Made by a program: the position numbers and the translations under genes. From positions 1,488,001 to 1,552,000 of the forward strand of contig OY761986.2 of NCBI GenBank assembly GCA_963665155.2: 64,000 nt of DNA, written 5' to 3'. Below the pieces are notes generated by a model. That model was not told the DNA's origin. It searched no databases and was given only the letters and a program-made list of their open reading frames with translations. This stretch comes from UBA1141 sp963665155 (GTDB lineage Bacteria > Chloroflexota > Dehalococcoidia > Lucifugimonadales > UBA3495). Of the stretch, positions 28,719 to 37,943 are shown in pieces (the first letter of the stretch is position 1; every line of letters begins with the position of its first letter).

Positions 28719-29710
28719 TCAGGGCGTCTGTGCACCGCGCGATTCTACGTATAAGGCATAGAGGGACTGTCCGGCAGTCATGTAAAGACGATTCTTTTTC
28801 AATCCGCCGAAACACAAGTTGGAGCAAGGTTCCGGAAGGTGAATGTGACCAATGAGGTCACCGTTTGGGGCCAGGCAATGAACGCCGTCGGTACCCGTCC
28901 CAGCCCATCCGACGCTGGCCCAAAGATTACCGTCTCGATCGGTGCGCATGCCGTCTGCGAAACCCGGCGCCATGGTTGCGAAAACATCCCCGCCTGTGAG
29001 TAACCGGCGGTCAATTACGTCGAAGACTCGCACATGGCCAGGGCCGTTAGGGTCGTGAGTAATGGCGGTATCCGAGATGTAGAGACGAGTCTCGTCAGGC
29101 GAGAAACATAAACCGTTAGGCTTGATGAAATCGTCGGCCACAACCGTAGCAGTCCCTGATTTTGGATCCAGCCGGTACACTCGGTTGGGTAACTCAGGCT
29201 CGGCTCGGGAGCCTTCGTAATCTACCAGAATGCCGTAGCCTGGGTCGGTGAACCACACGGAAGCGTCGGAGTGGACCACCACGTCATTGGGCGCATTGAG
29301 AGGCTTGCCTTCGAAACCATTCATTAGCACGGTCAGGCTGCCATCGTGTTCGGTACGCGTCACACGTCGGGAGTAGTGCTCGCAGGTAACCAAGCGACCC
29401 TGACGGTCCCGGGTATTGCCGTTGCTGTAGGAGGAAGGATGACGAAACAAATTAACCTGACCAGTCACTTCGCTGTAGCACAGCATACGATCATTTGGGA
29501 TATCACTGAAGATTAAAAAGCGGCCATCTCCGAACCATACAGGGCCTTCCACCCACCGCGCTCCTGTATAGAGAAGTTCCACCGCCGCATTGCCAATGCG
29601 ATATCGGGCAAAACGGGGTCTAAGACCTGGACAGCCGGATCGGGATATCTGACCGAGCCGCCTCCCCAGCGGTGAGCTAGTTCAACATCCCAATCGGAGG
29701 TTCCAGCCAT
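28719..29710 (-). pseudogene. SMP-30/gluconolactonase (LRE) family, frameshifted near the start
   Basis: The six-bladed beta-propeller hydrolase of the SMP-30/LRE family cleaves lactones or related esters using a metal bound by Glu, Asn and Asp. Visible marks are ARWVEGPVWFGDG (metal Glu), NAPNDVVVHSDASVWFTDPGYG (Asn), DDFIKPNGLCFSPDETRLYISD and FADGMRTDRDGNLW (Asp). The first ~35 residues (MAGTSDWDVELAHRWGGG from an ATG at 29710) are in a neighbouring frame. The junction near 29,620 has CCCC where CCCCC gives VLDPRFARYRIGNAAVELL. An internal start would give 287 residues lacking part of blade 1. One base decides between gene and pseudogene. Confidence 0.8.
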
Positions 29711-30059
29711 TGACGCCTTCCAGCTTTTCGAATAACGGGCCCAGGTCTTTCCGCCTGGCATTCACCAATGAACCAGATACTATGAGTGGCCGGACCCCAA
29801 TTACAAATGCCGATTTGTGTTCCGAGCGAATTCAATTCTTGCAGGTGGTATTGGCGATTCGCTGCTAGATATGACCCAGCGGGAGTCGGCTTAGATTACC
29901 ACTTCTGGAATTAAACAACCAGTACAAGAACTCTCTCCCCTGAATCAACCTAGGTGCTGGCACCTGTGCCTTGCCAACCTCCACGCCTAATCGACTGTCG
30001 CAGCCACTTAGATTTGCCCCTCGTAAATGATTCAAAAGTAGCGCGCACGATACGATATA

Positions 30060-30901
30060 GATGTTGGTATTCCTCTGGAGAAGCTGACTCCGCTGGCCAT
30101 CGAGAACGCCTACGGCCGGGGGCTGCGGAATGGCAGGCAGGACGGTAAGCCCGGCGGTATATCCGCCCGAACCGTCAGGCACGCCCACACCCTTCTGACC
30201 AAGGCGCTGGGTGACGCCGTACGGAAGGACATGCTGGCCCGGAACCCCATGGACCGGGTCCAGGCACCCCGTGCTACTACCAAGACCGTGGGCTATATAG
30301 AGGCCGATGACGTTAGGAGGCTGCTGGACGCGGCGAAGGGGACCCTATGGCATCCCATCCTATTTCTCGCCATCAACACAGGCATGCGGCGATCGGAGCT
30401 TCTGGCCCTCAGGTGGTGTGATCTCGACCTCGACCTGTTGGAGCTGCGGGTAGAGCGTAGCATGCACCGGCTTCGGGACGGGAGAGTGGTGTTCGGTCTA
30501 GGCGGACCCTTGGTCTAAGCCCTAAGTGGACGGACGCGCTGAGGCGGCACCTGAGAAACCAACGCATTCGCTGGGCTCGGCAGGGCAAGACCATGACTGA
30601 GGAGGACCTGGTGTTCGCCGCCCCGGAGACTGGCCTGCCACCCATGCCCGACTCCCTGACCCACGCCTTCACCTTCTACGCGAAGAAGGCGGGGCTGGTG
30701 GGCGTCACCCTGCATGGGCTTCGGCATAGCCACGCGTCGATTATGCTAAAGGAGGGAGTGTCCCTAAAAGTGATCCAGGAGCGGCTAGGCCACAGCGGCA
30801 TCAGCGGCACCGCCGACATATACAGCCACGTCTCCCCTGACTTGCACCGAGACGCGGTGGAGCGGTTCGGGGAGGCGTTGGAGCGGAGCCGGACCGAGTA
30901 A
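30060..30901 (+). pseudogene. Tyrosine recombinase remnant
   Basis: The first part has a SAM-like core-binding domain (IPLEKLTPLAIENAYGRGL, GISARTVRHAHTLLTKAL) and the start of the catalytic domain (FLAINTGMRRSELLALRWCDLDL, first Arg). A frameshift near 30,505 separates it from the second part, which carries LHGLRHSHASIMLKEGV (His-x-x-Arg), ERLGHSGISGTADIYSHV (late His and Tyr). The arm-binding N-terminus is not found upstream of 30,060. The gene is therefore doubly damaged. Confidence 0.75.
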
Positions 30902-31124
30902 CCGACAACACCGACAGGACCGACAGGTGAGTCAATCAATCCGGAGGGGACATGGCAAATCTGCATGCGCTTCCAACTTGGAGCTTTCAAGAGAGTTGTT
31001 GAAGTCCATGGGTCGCAGGGTACTGCTCCGCTTTGGCTTCGATGAGGGCGACGGCCACCGGTTGTGGACCAGCTGCCGAGACGACTCGGAGGGTATAGTC
31101 CACTCGTCCCTTGGCCTGTCCAGC

Positions 31125-31559
31125 TTAGGCCGGGCGTCGCTGTCGACTATACTGTCGCTTTACTCCGGTGATATCCATCCGATACCGAAACAAGTCTCGA
31201 CTGACATAGTATTTCTCGCAAGCTTCGGGTTCGACTATTCTTGCAGATTTGATGTGAACAAGGGCGTCCCTGGGGAGCAATAGTGTGCCAGCCATCCAGT
31301 TGGCTTCCTCTTCCGTTCTTTTATTATGGCCACGTAACGCGATGTCTTCCTCTGCCATAAAAAACATTGTGCTCGGTTCGTGCCCAAGTAATAAGTGCGC
31401 CAACTCGTGCATGATGTCACTCGACGTTCTACCTCCCCGATGGGCGGTATTGGTGATGATCGCCTCACGACCATTAGCAGAGACTGTAATCGAGCCCATC
31501 TTCGGCATCCCGAAAGAGCGACTCGCCTCCCGTAGCTTCCTCCTTCGGGGCTTGGCCAA
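31125..31559 (-). CDS. ImmA/IrrE-type metallopeptidase
   Basis: The 144-residue frame holds the zinc-peptidase signature HELAHLLLGH (His-Glu-x-x-His), preceded by REAIITNTAHRGGRTSSDIM, and a downstream third ligand region EEEANWMAGTLLLP (Glu/Asn), as in ImmA/IrrE (Peptidase_M78) proteins. These enzymes cut a partner repressor in mobile elements or stress pathways. Family members usually have 40-80 more residues at the N-terminus. Here only a TTG start follows a TAG at 31578-31580, so the N-terminus may be lost. It lies inside the serine-recombinase module, where such peptidases commonly regulate excision or transfer. Confidence 0.7.
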   Translation of the reverse strand: MAKPRRRKLREASRSFGMPKMGSITVSANGREAIITNTAHRGGRTSSDIMHELAHLLLGHEPSTMFFMAEEDIALRGHNKRTEEEANWMAGTLLLPRDALVHIKSARIVEPEACEKYYVSRDLFRYRMDITGVKRQYSRQRRPA

Positions 31560-31833
31560 AGTCCAGGCGGAGTTGCCCTATTGGCGACGGCCTGCGGACG
31601 ATATGGAAAATCTGGAGTAACCGCTGGAGACGACTCGTAACAGAGGGCACTTAGCACCTAAATCGGCCGATGTCCCTATAAGCCAGATCAGGCTAGGCGC
31701 ATCAACCTTTTTTACCCGCTTTGCTGGGAACCCCCGAGCCCGGAAAACATTCTGTGTCCAACTCCCCCACACTACCCAGCTGATACAGGCTCTCTCCTCC
31801 GTCTCCACCAAAATAACGAGTTTATGACCGAAC

Positions 31834-32043
31834 TTAGGCGCTCAATTGCCTACGGAGTTGCTTGGTGCTAACTTTTCCAACAGTCGTTTCTGAGCCATCT
31901 TCGGGTTGGCTGGGAGTCGATTGTGACGCATCGACATCTGGAATTGACTTCTGCTCCGCATCTTCAGACCATTCAACTAACATCTGCCTAGCGATAATTC
32001 TGGCCAGAATCCGAAGTCCGGGCTGGGTGTGGATCGTTTCCAT
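31834..32043 (-). CDS. Small hypothetical protein of the integrative module
   Basis: 69 residues: an N-terminal hydrophobic-basic stretch (GLRILARIIARQML) and then an acidic, Ser/Gln-rich low-complexity tail. It is divergent from the HTH gene at 32,164 and shares its promoter region. Small proteins of this shape accompany recombinase modules; no function can be given. Confidence 0.45.
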   Translation of the reverse strand: METIHTQPGLRILARIIARQMLVEWSEDAEQKSIPDVDASQSTPSQPEDGSETTVGKVSTKQLRRQLSA

Positions 32044-32163
32044 GCCCTGAAGCTATCACGCTCGAAAAACTTATGCAGAGCCAAAACATAGTTTATTGGT
32101 TGAATTAAACGAGAATTCTTCGTATAATACTTTCAAATATTGTCATTATTTTGGAGTAGTAAA

Positions 32164-33009
32164 TTGCCTCGTGGGAAGAAGGTATCGCCAATCGAACGTC
32201 GAACCTGGCTCGATCAATTCGAGCAAGGAATCTCTGTTTCCGAAATCTCCAAAATTGCTAAACGAGCAGCCAGCGCAGTTAGAACTCACATATCTGTCGC
32301 CCAGCATGAAAGGGAACAGGGCATCGCCAAAGCACATTTGACCCGTAACGCTTACCAAGATCACTTTAGGGACTTGCTAGCTGTGGCAGAGCAGTTGCGC
32401 GAGCGTAGTGCGGACTGGAGATCAATGCCCGTCTCGGCACCTATCGATGTCAAGAATCGACTGTTGCTTCAAGCGCTCAGGCAACATGTACCTAATTTAA
32501 ATCTTTGGGACATCTGGGAAGAACTCCAATCTGCGAGTCGAGAATCCGCACGGATTCAGATGGAAATCAAAAGTACCATCATGCAAGCAGCAAATTCAGA
32601 ATATCCGGAAATTATTGTCGACGGTGTAGCTGCGAGTATCACGACTATGATCGGTCAGTCTCCAGGCCTATTAGATGGGAATTTGGACTCTTGGTACCGA
32701 GTTGAGCACGACGAAAGAGGGATGTCTCTAATGTGGGGCGCTCATACTTTGGCCAGTGGCGTGCCAGATGAAACCCGACTGCAACATGTCCGGCAGTGGC
32801 ACGTTAATTTGGGGCACAGTTCCCGCTATCTTAGCCCTGAATTAGTGTCGGTATACCGCAAGGAGTTGTCCAAAGGAGCCGCACTGGAAATCGACTTAGA
32901 CGAGGAGGTCGAGAGACTAATGTTAAGACGCATTCTGCCAGGACAGTGCTCAATCTGTCCTGATGTAGTACTCGGGCGACCTACCCGACGCACCAAGTTC
33001 AAGGCCTAA
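32164..33009 (+). CDS. HTH-containing protein upstream of the serine recombinase
   Basis: A TTG start at 32164 (MPRGKKVSPIERRTWL) is supported by GGAG 9-10 bases upstream; an ATG at 32140 has none. Residues 10-45 form a probable helix-turn-helix (DQFEQGISVSEISKIAKRAASAVRTHI). The rest of the ~281 residues is helical and not recognised. The last 25 residues hold a CSIC pair (GQCSICPDV). It ends 24 bases before the recombinase start, so both probably form one operon. A regulator or directionality factor is a reasonable guess from position only. Confidence 0.65.
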   Translation: MPRGKKVSPIERRTWLDQFEQGISVSEISKIAKRAASAVRTHISVAQHEREQGIAKAHLTRNAYQDHFRDLLAVAEQLRERSADWRSMPVSAPIDVKNRLLLQALRQHVPNLNLWDIWEELQSASRESARIQMEIKSTIMQAANSEYPEIIVDGVAASITTMIGQSPGLLDGNLDSWYRVEHDERGMSLMWGAHTLASGVPDETRLQHVRQWHVNLGHSSRYLSPELVSVYRKELSKGAALEIDLDEEVERLMLRRILPGQCSICPDVVLGRPTRRTKFKA

Positions 33010-33033
33010 TTTTAAGCCGCAGGAAAATCTTAT

Positions 33034-34681
33034 ATGAATGTTGTCGTATATGCCCGCGTCTCTAGCGACCGACAAGATGTGGATCTGTCAATCTCAGCTC
33101 AGCTTAAGAATATTAATGACTACTCAAACGCCCAAGGTCACTCCATAGTGAACCAATACGTGGACCAAGCCGAGAGTGGAAGGAGCGCCCACCGACCTCA
33201 ATTCCAAAGGATGATAGCCGATGCCCGCAGTTCAAACGCCAATTTTAACCTCGTACTAGTGTGGAAGTACTCCCGATTTGCCAGGAGCCGTGAGGACTCC
33301 ATAATTTACAAAACTCTGCTGCGCAAGCACGGAGTTCAAGTGGTTTCCATAACCGAGCCCTTCGATGACAGTCCTTCAGGAAAGTTACTAGAAGCTATCA
33401 TAGAAAGCCTGGATGAATTTTATTCTGCTAATCTCGCTCAGGATATCGTCAGGGGGATGCGCGAGAGCGCCAGCCGTGGATTTCTTGTTCACTCGGGCAG
33501 CCCTTACGGATACAAGCGGATAAAGGTCAAAGACGGTAATAGTGAGCGCGCGTCGTTGGAGATCGAATCCTCACACCGCTCCCATTGTTCGGCGTATGTT
33601 CGAGCTCGCTTCCCGAGGCGATGGTTTGAAGGGAATCGCCAAAGCTCTGATCGCTGATTGCATCTCTTCACCTAGAGGCAAAGGATGGGGCACCTCCACA
33701 ATTCACAAAGTTCTAGTAAACGAAGCTTATACCGGGACGCTCGTGTGGGGCGTAAGTAGCGAGAGATCCGGCGGCCTGCCACCAATTCGTGTGGATAGCG
33801 CATGGCCCGCAATCGTTGACCGAGAACTCTTCGAAAAAGTTAAGGCGCAAATGAAACAGCGGTCGCCCAAGATGACTAATCCCAGGAGGGTTGCCAGCAG
33901 CTACTTGTTGAGCGGATTGGCCCGTTGCGGTAATTGTGGCAAGGCTCTAATCGGCCTACAAGCCAAAAGCGGCAAGTTCAATTATTACCTTTGCGGGACT
34001 TTGGTTAAGCAAGGCTCGGGTGCTTGTAACGCTCGCTACTTGAATGCCCGTAAATTCGAAGCCTTGGTGATAGATGAAATTCAGAGAAGAATTCTGACCT
34101 CGGAAAATCTGACTGAGCTCGTAAATCTAGTTACCGAGGAAATGGACGAAGCCTTCAAAGACCACGGTCGGAGAAAGACTGCGATAGATGACGAACTAGC
34201 GGACGTAACAGCGCGACTGGAACGCTTATATAACGGGCTTGAGACCGGTACGCTGGACCTAGATAGTTTGGGACCCCGAATTCAATCCTTGCGTCACCGA
34301 GAGGACCAACTTCAGGCCGCGCGAGGGGACTTGGAAGAATTTGCAGGACGACGAGACGCGGTGTTCGCGGATTTATCTTCGGTAACCAACTACGCCACAG
34401 AATTACAGAATCTACTGTCTAAAGGAACTCTCCCAGAGCGGAAAAATTTCATCAAGTCGTTTGTCCAAGAGTTACTTGTAAATAAAAATGAGGCTACTGT
34501 TCGCTATACATTTCCAGTTCTTCCAGCAGTCGCTAAAGAGAATTCGCAAGAAGTTCTTAGTTCTATACACTTTGGTGGAGCTGGAGGGGGTCGAACCCTC
34601 TACCTCTTCAATGCCATTGAAGCGCTCTCCCAGTTGAGCTACAGCCCCACGAGCAGGCCCAAAGCCTTACTATCAATATAG
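33034..34681 (+). pseudogene. Large serine recombinase, one-base frameshift
   Basis: The catalytic domain is at the N-terminus: VVYARVSSDRQ with the nucleophile Ser, and KYSRFARSREDS, as in phiC31/Bxb1-type integrases. The frame breaks at about 33,565. One extra base separates LEIE from PHTAPIVRRMFELASRGDGLKGIA, the start of the recombinase domain. The zinc ribbon follows (LSGLARCGNCGKALIG, YYLCGT, GACNARYL), then a long coiled coil (IDDELADVTARLERLYNGLE). The last ~30 codons run antisense through a tRNA-Ala gene to a stop at 34681, so the C-terminus was formed by integration at the tRNA. The Ser and zinc Cys are intact. Confidence 0.85.
34573..34648 (-). tRNA. tRNA-Ala (anticodon GGC)
   Basis: A 76-base tRNA with encoded CCA can be folded by eye. 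The acceptor stem GGGGCTG pairs with CAGCTCC and includes the G3-U70 pair that identifies alanine tRNAs. The D arm is GCTC...GAGC; the anticodon stem CTTCA/TGAAG surrounds loop ATGGCAT (anticodon GGC); the T arm is GAGGG-TTCGACC-CCCTC. The serine recombinase frame overlaps the whole gene on the other strand, so the tRNA 3' half is the probable attachment site. Confidence 0.97.
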
Positions 34682-34736
34682 CAATTCAGGCCTGGGCCCG
34701 CAACCATCAGTTATGCGGGTTTAACGGTTTTATCCA

Positions 34737-34838
34737 TTTGGCGGCTTTACCCATCGCGCGGATTTGCCCATTGCGCGGTTTTGCCCGTTGCGCGGTTTTA
34801 TCCATTGCGCGGTTTTGCCCGTTGCGCGGTTTTATCCA
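34737..34838. repeat. Six tandem 17-base repeats
   Basis: The last four units alternate exactly between TTGCGCGGTTTTGCCCG and TTGCGCGGTTTTATCCA; the first two (from 34737 and 34754) are diverged. A still more degenerate unit precedes them. The array lies between the tRNA-Ala and the 3' end of the NHL gene, and its last bases include that gene's stop codon. Confidence 0.9.
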
Positions 34839-35749
34839 TTGCGATGGAACTTTACAACTCGCCGAGTTCGGCCCCAATCTCCGGGCATAACCACATAAAG
34901 GTCTTTATGGGAATCTACCCAGATTCCGTGACAGGAACGATTCAGTTCGCTGCCCCATTGGGCCAGACGCTCACCTTCCAAGGTCAAAATGCTGACTAGG
35001 CCACCGTTATGCTCTGGAATATAGACCACATCATCGTCATCGACGCAGAACAGAGCCGGTCCGATTAGCTTGGTGGGCCAGGTGTTCAGGTGTTCGCCTT
35101 CCTGGTTAAACACTTGGACCCGGTCGTTTTCCCGGTCGGCTACCAAGACCCGTCCTTGTCGGTCGATCCAGACCCCGTGGGGAAGGTTGAACTCCCCAGG
35201 GCCGGTGCCGGGCTCTCCCCAGGACATGATGTACTGTCCTTGGGCGTTGAACTTATGAACCCGAGCGTTGGCATAACCGTCGGCGATGAAAATATCTCCA
35301 CCGGGATTGAAAGCGATACCGGCAGGCATGTTGAAAGGGTCACCGCCGTGGGTCACGCTTTGAAAGGCTGTAGAAGACAGGTCATCGGGCGCTACACCAG
35401 TATCCGAGCGAAAGCCCTTGGCTCCAATGGTCATCAAAGGAGTCCCGTCGGAGGTGAACTTCATAACCTGATGGTTGTTGCGGTCCACCAGCCAAACGTT
35501 GTCTTCCGGGTCCAATAGGATGGCATGAGCAAATGCGATGAGGCCAGCGCCCCAAGACGAAAGGTAGTTTCCTTCCCGGTCGAAGATAACTATGGGGTGA
35601 TCCGGGTCACGATTAAAGCAATAAATGCGGTCTTGGGAGTCTCCGGCCACGGCTGCGGCTGGCATCTCCCAGCCTTCGGGCAGCTTGGCCCAGTTCTCGT
35701 CGAGGGTGTAGGTGTACTTACCCGAGCCTACGGTGTTGGCTGTAGTCAC
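34832..35749 (-). CDS. NHL-repeat beta-propeller protein
   Basis: 305 residues built from NHL repeats, visible as recurring units such as AFAHAILLDPEDNVWLVDRNNHQVMKF, PHGVWIDRQG-RVLVADRENDRVQVF and NMPAGIAFNPGGDIFIADGYANARVHKF (each spaced 40-50 residues apart). The arrangement resembles the peptidylglycine-amidating lyase type. No signal peptide is visible, so it is probably cytoplasmic. The start is a GTG at 35749 behind CAGGAGGAT. Its neighbours, an LRE lactonase and amidases, suggest a catabolic role; the substrate is unknown. Confidence 0.85.
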   Translation of the reverse strand: MTTANTVGSGKYTYTLDENWAKLPEGWEMPAAAVAGDSQDRIYCFNRDPDHPIVIFDREGNYLSSWGAGLIAFAHAILLDPEDNVWLVDRNNHQVMKFTSDGTPLMTIGAKGFRSDTGVAPDDLSSTAFQSVTHGGDPFNMPAGIAFNPGGDIFIADGYANARVHKFNAQGQYIMSWGEPGTGPGEFNLPHGVWIDRQGRVLVADRENDRVQVFNQEGEHLNTWPTKLIGPALFCVDDDDVVYIPEHNGGLVSILTLEGERLAQWGSELNRSCHGIWVDSHKDLYVVMPGDWGRTRRVVKFHRNG

Positions 35750-35817
35750 AATCTATCCTCCTGTCAGTCGACTATCGGGATGACCCTTTAAACTTGCGGG
35801 TTGTTTTTTATGAAAAA

Positions 35818-35880
35818 CCCTGGAATAACCTCGAATAACCCTGGAATAACCTCGAATAACCCTGGAATAACCTCGCTTGG
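35818..35880. repeat. Tandem 21-base repeat
   Basis: Two exact copies of a 21-base unit beginning CCCTGGAATAACCTCG (35818 and 35839) are followed by a partial third copy at 35860-35880. They fill most of the gap upstream of the NHL gene and downstream of the muconolactone-isomerase-like gene. Confidence 0.9.
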
Positions 35881-35909
35881 CGAACCGGTGTGGCACAAAT
35901 ACACTTGCC

Positions 35910-36245
35910 CTAGAACTGAGCGTCTTTCATCTGGTTAACGAACGTCTTGTTCTGGGCCAGCCGATTCTCGAAGGTTTGTAGTGGCACGACAACGGCCTTG
36001 GTTATGAGCCAGGCCGGTATGCTTTGCAGCATCTGATCCAACTCATCGTTGTTGGGAACATCGGCGATGAAGATATAAGACCTGCCTCCGGCCACGATGC
36101 CACCACTCAATATCTTGCCTTGCTCCCGCAGCTTGATGCAGGCCTCCAAAGTGGGCACCGCCTGATTTTCCGCCACCGGAGCAAGTTGCTGAGGTGTCAT
36201 TAAAGGTCCGGGCTCGATGAACTCCAACGTAACCAGGTACTGAAT
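35910..36245 (-). CDS. Muconolactone delta-isomerase-like protein, probable ATT start
   Basis: A small ferredoxin-like-fold protein of 111 residues: YLVTLEFIEPGPLMTPQQLA, TLEACIKLREQGKILSGGI, YIFIADVPNNDELDQMLQSIP and AVVVPLQTFENRL match the muconolactone isomerase-like family. Homologues start MxYLVTLEF. Here that place is ATT CAG TAC CTG at 36245, preceded by GGAGG with a 7-base gap, and no ATG, GTG or TTG is better placed. Initiation at ATT is rare but known. Longer starts would read through a 13-base repeat array. It lies between an NHL protein and an LRE lactonase, fitting a ring-cleavage or lactone pathway. Confidence 0.7.
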   Translation of the reverse strand: MQYLVTLEFIEPGPLMTPQQLAPVAENQAVPTLEACIKLREQGKILSGGIVAGGRSYIFIADVPNNDELDQMLQSIPAWLITKAVVVPLQTFENRLAQNKTFVNQMKDAQF

Positions 36246-36260
36246 GGTAGCGCCTCCATT

Positions 36261-36312
36261 GACAAATGCCGGTGACAAATACCGGTGATAAATACAGGTC
36301 ACAAATGCCGGT
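36261..36312. repeat. Tandem 13-base repeat before the isomerase-like gene
   Basis: Four imperfect units (GACAAATGCCGGT, GACAAATACCGGT, GATAAATACAGGT, CACAAATGCCGGT) run from 36261 to 36312, just upstream of the ribosome site of the minus-strand gene. They lie in its 5' leader or promoter. Confidence 0.85.
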
Positions 36313-36347
36313 ATAAATGTCCCTATTAATAGCTGGGAAACAGTTGG

Positions 36348-37241
36348 CTAGTAAGGCTTTATCCCTGGAGTTTTCACCCGGAAACTGTATAGTGAATCGC
36401 CGGGCGTGGTGTAAACCGTGCGGAAATCGTCTCCACCGAAGGCTAGGTTTCGAGGAGATACCGACCCGCCGATGACCCCAATTTTGTTCCCTTCCGGATC
36501 GAATACCCAGACCCCGCCCGGTCCCGTGCAATATAACCGACCTTCAACATCAACTTTCATCCCATCCGGAACGCCTTCTTCAGCCGAGGACATGTCGGCG
36601 AATATCCGGTTGTTGACCAACGACCCATCAGGGGCCACATCGAAAGCGCGAATTTTCATGTGCGGGCAATTCTCGCCGCGGTCTCTTTCTCCAAAGCAGT
36701 CTTCACTGACACGGGTGATTGCCACGTACATCACCGACTCGTCGGGAGAAAAAGCCAAGCCGTTGGGGTACTCGCAACCGTCGGTGGCCAAATGGACTTG
36801 TCCTTCGGGATCAATTCGGAAAATCCCAGCGAAACCGTACTCTCTCTCCGCTGCGGGGACACGCAACGAAGGATCGGTGAAGTAGATGCTACCGTCGGAG
36901 CGGCGCACTAGGTCGTTGGGCCGGTTAAAACGCTTTCCCTGATAACGATCCGCAATGGTGGTAACGGTGTCGTCGGCGGCCATACGGGTGATGGAACGGT
37001 GTTCGCCCTCGCACATTATCAGGTTTCCCTGGAGGTCGAATGCGCAGCCGTTACCCTCCCCAGTGTTTCCTCTCAGCACCGATATCCCATCTGTGGGATC
37101 CCATTTAAGGAGCCTCCCTCCCAGGTCTACCAATGTCAGGTAACCGCCGGGATGCCACAATGGCCCTTCGGTGGCGCCCAATCCGGTGGCCAACTGTGTT
37201 AGTTCGGGTGATTCAAGAATACTGGACAGGTCTTCTGGCAT
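36348..37241 (-). CDS. SMP-30/gluconolactonase (LRE) family protein
   Basis: 297 residues, intact. The six-bladed propeller has metal-binding marks LGATEGPLWHPGG (Glu), FNRPNDLVRRSDGSIYFTDPS (Asn), YPNGLAFSPDESVMYVA and EGVPDGMKVDVEGRLYCTG (Asp). The start ATG at 37241 follows GGAGGAG. The likely reaction is hydrolysis of a sugar or aromatic lactone. It is a diverged relative of the damaged family member at 28.7-29.7 kb. Downstream on the same strand are the isomerase-like and NHL genes, which could form one transcript. Confidence 0.9.
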   Translation of the reverse strand: MPEDLSSILESPELTQLATGLGATEGPLWHPGGYLTLVDLGGRLLKWDPTDGISVLRGNTGEGNGCAFDLQGNLIMCEGEHRSITRMAADDTVTTIADRYQGKRFNRPNDLVRRSDGSIYFTDPSLRVPAAEREYGFAGIFRIDPEGQVHLATDGCEYPNGLAFSPDESVMYVAITRVSEDCFGERDRGENCPHMKIRAFDVAPDGSLVNNRIFADMSSAEEGVPDGMKVDVEGRLYCTGPGGVWVFDPEGNKIGVIGGSVSPRNLAFGGDDFRTVYTTPGDSLYSFRVKTPGIKPY

Positions 37242-37599
37242 TGGACTCCTCCCACAGAATTTGGACCTATTATTGCGGCAAAATGCGCTAGCCGGGCAGG
37301 GCGGATTGCGGGATTATAACAGGATGGCAATACAGTGTATATTGCTGCGACTGTTCCGGCTTTGCCGACAACCATGGCGACGGTTAACGCTATATTTAGC
37401 GCGTGGAAATAGCATGTAGGAAATTGACGTCCTCACACCAGTCAACTAGAATTCGGCCAAACATCCGGTACATTGGCTCAATGGTTTCCCACGCAGAAAT
37501 CGGGCAAGCAACCAAACCGGGAGCTTCAACAGGACAAAACAGCCCCGGTGTGTTAACAATACGGGCATTTCAACAAGTAAGCTGGAAGGGAGACCCATT
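37242..37599. other. Divergent promoter region
   Basis: No gene is supported. The LRE gene reads left and the small companion/amidase pair reads right, so both promoters must be here. I could not pick out a confident -10/-35 pair. Confidence 0.4.
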
Positions 37600-37788
37600 A
37601 TGGCTGGAACTAACCCCGAAACATCCCATCAAGAGATTCTCGCCGCTTTGACGGATGAGGCTAAACGACTCTGGGGCGATGCCCGGGCTGTCGCGTTAAA
37701 GTCCTACTTGGAAAACGCCGCCAAGCAACTGGGGGACACCGCGCAGGTTCTCCCGGAACCCGAGGTGGAACCCGGGTATTACCAATAG
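37600..37788 (+). CDS. Small amidase-companion protein (GatC/AtzG-like)
   Basis: 62 residues: LTDEAKRLWGDARAVALKSYLENAAKQLGDTAQVLP and a closing EPEVEPGYYQ. A helical hairpin followed by an extended EPxYx tail is the plan of GatC and AtzG, small proteins that wrap and stabilise amidase-signature enzymes. An amidase begins 155 bases downstream. The family assignment is inference from size, shape and neighbourhood. The start is supported by GGAAGGGAG upstream of ATG. Confidence 0.5.
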   Translation: MAGTNPETSHQEILAALTDEAKRLWGDARAVALKSYLENAAKQLGDTAQVLPEPEVEPGYYQ

Positions 37789-37943
37789 CACCCATCGACC
37801 ATAAAGCCACTCCCCACGGAGTGCAAAGACCTTCGAATTAACCGCCGAAATAGCTGAGGTTCCAACCTTGGCGCCCCTTGCTAAACCTTGGGGTAAAACT
37901 CGAGTCCAAGCTCTCGAGTCCAGGCTTAGGAGAGAGGAAGAAT

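Noticed and set aside
28136..28761. Two short plus-strand genes after the resolvase tail
   Set aside because: No family likeness, no ribosome site, and competing frames of equal length on the other strand.
36261..36312. CRISPR array
   Set aside because: The units are 13 bases and directly adjacent, without spacers. The same holds for the other tandem arrays.
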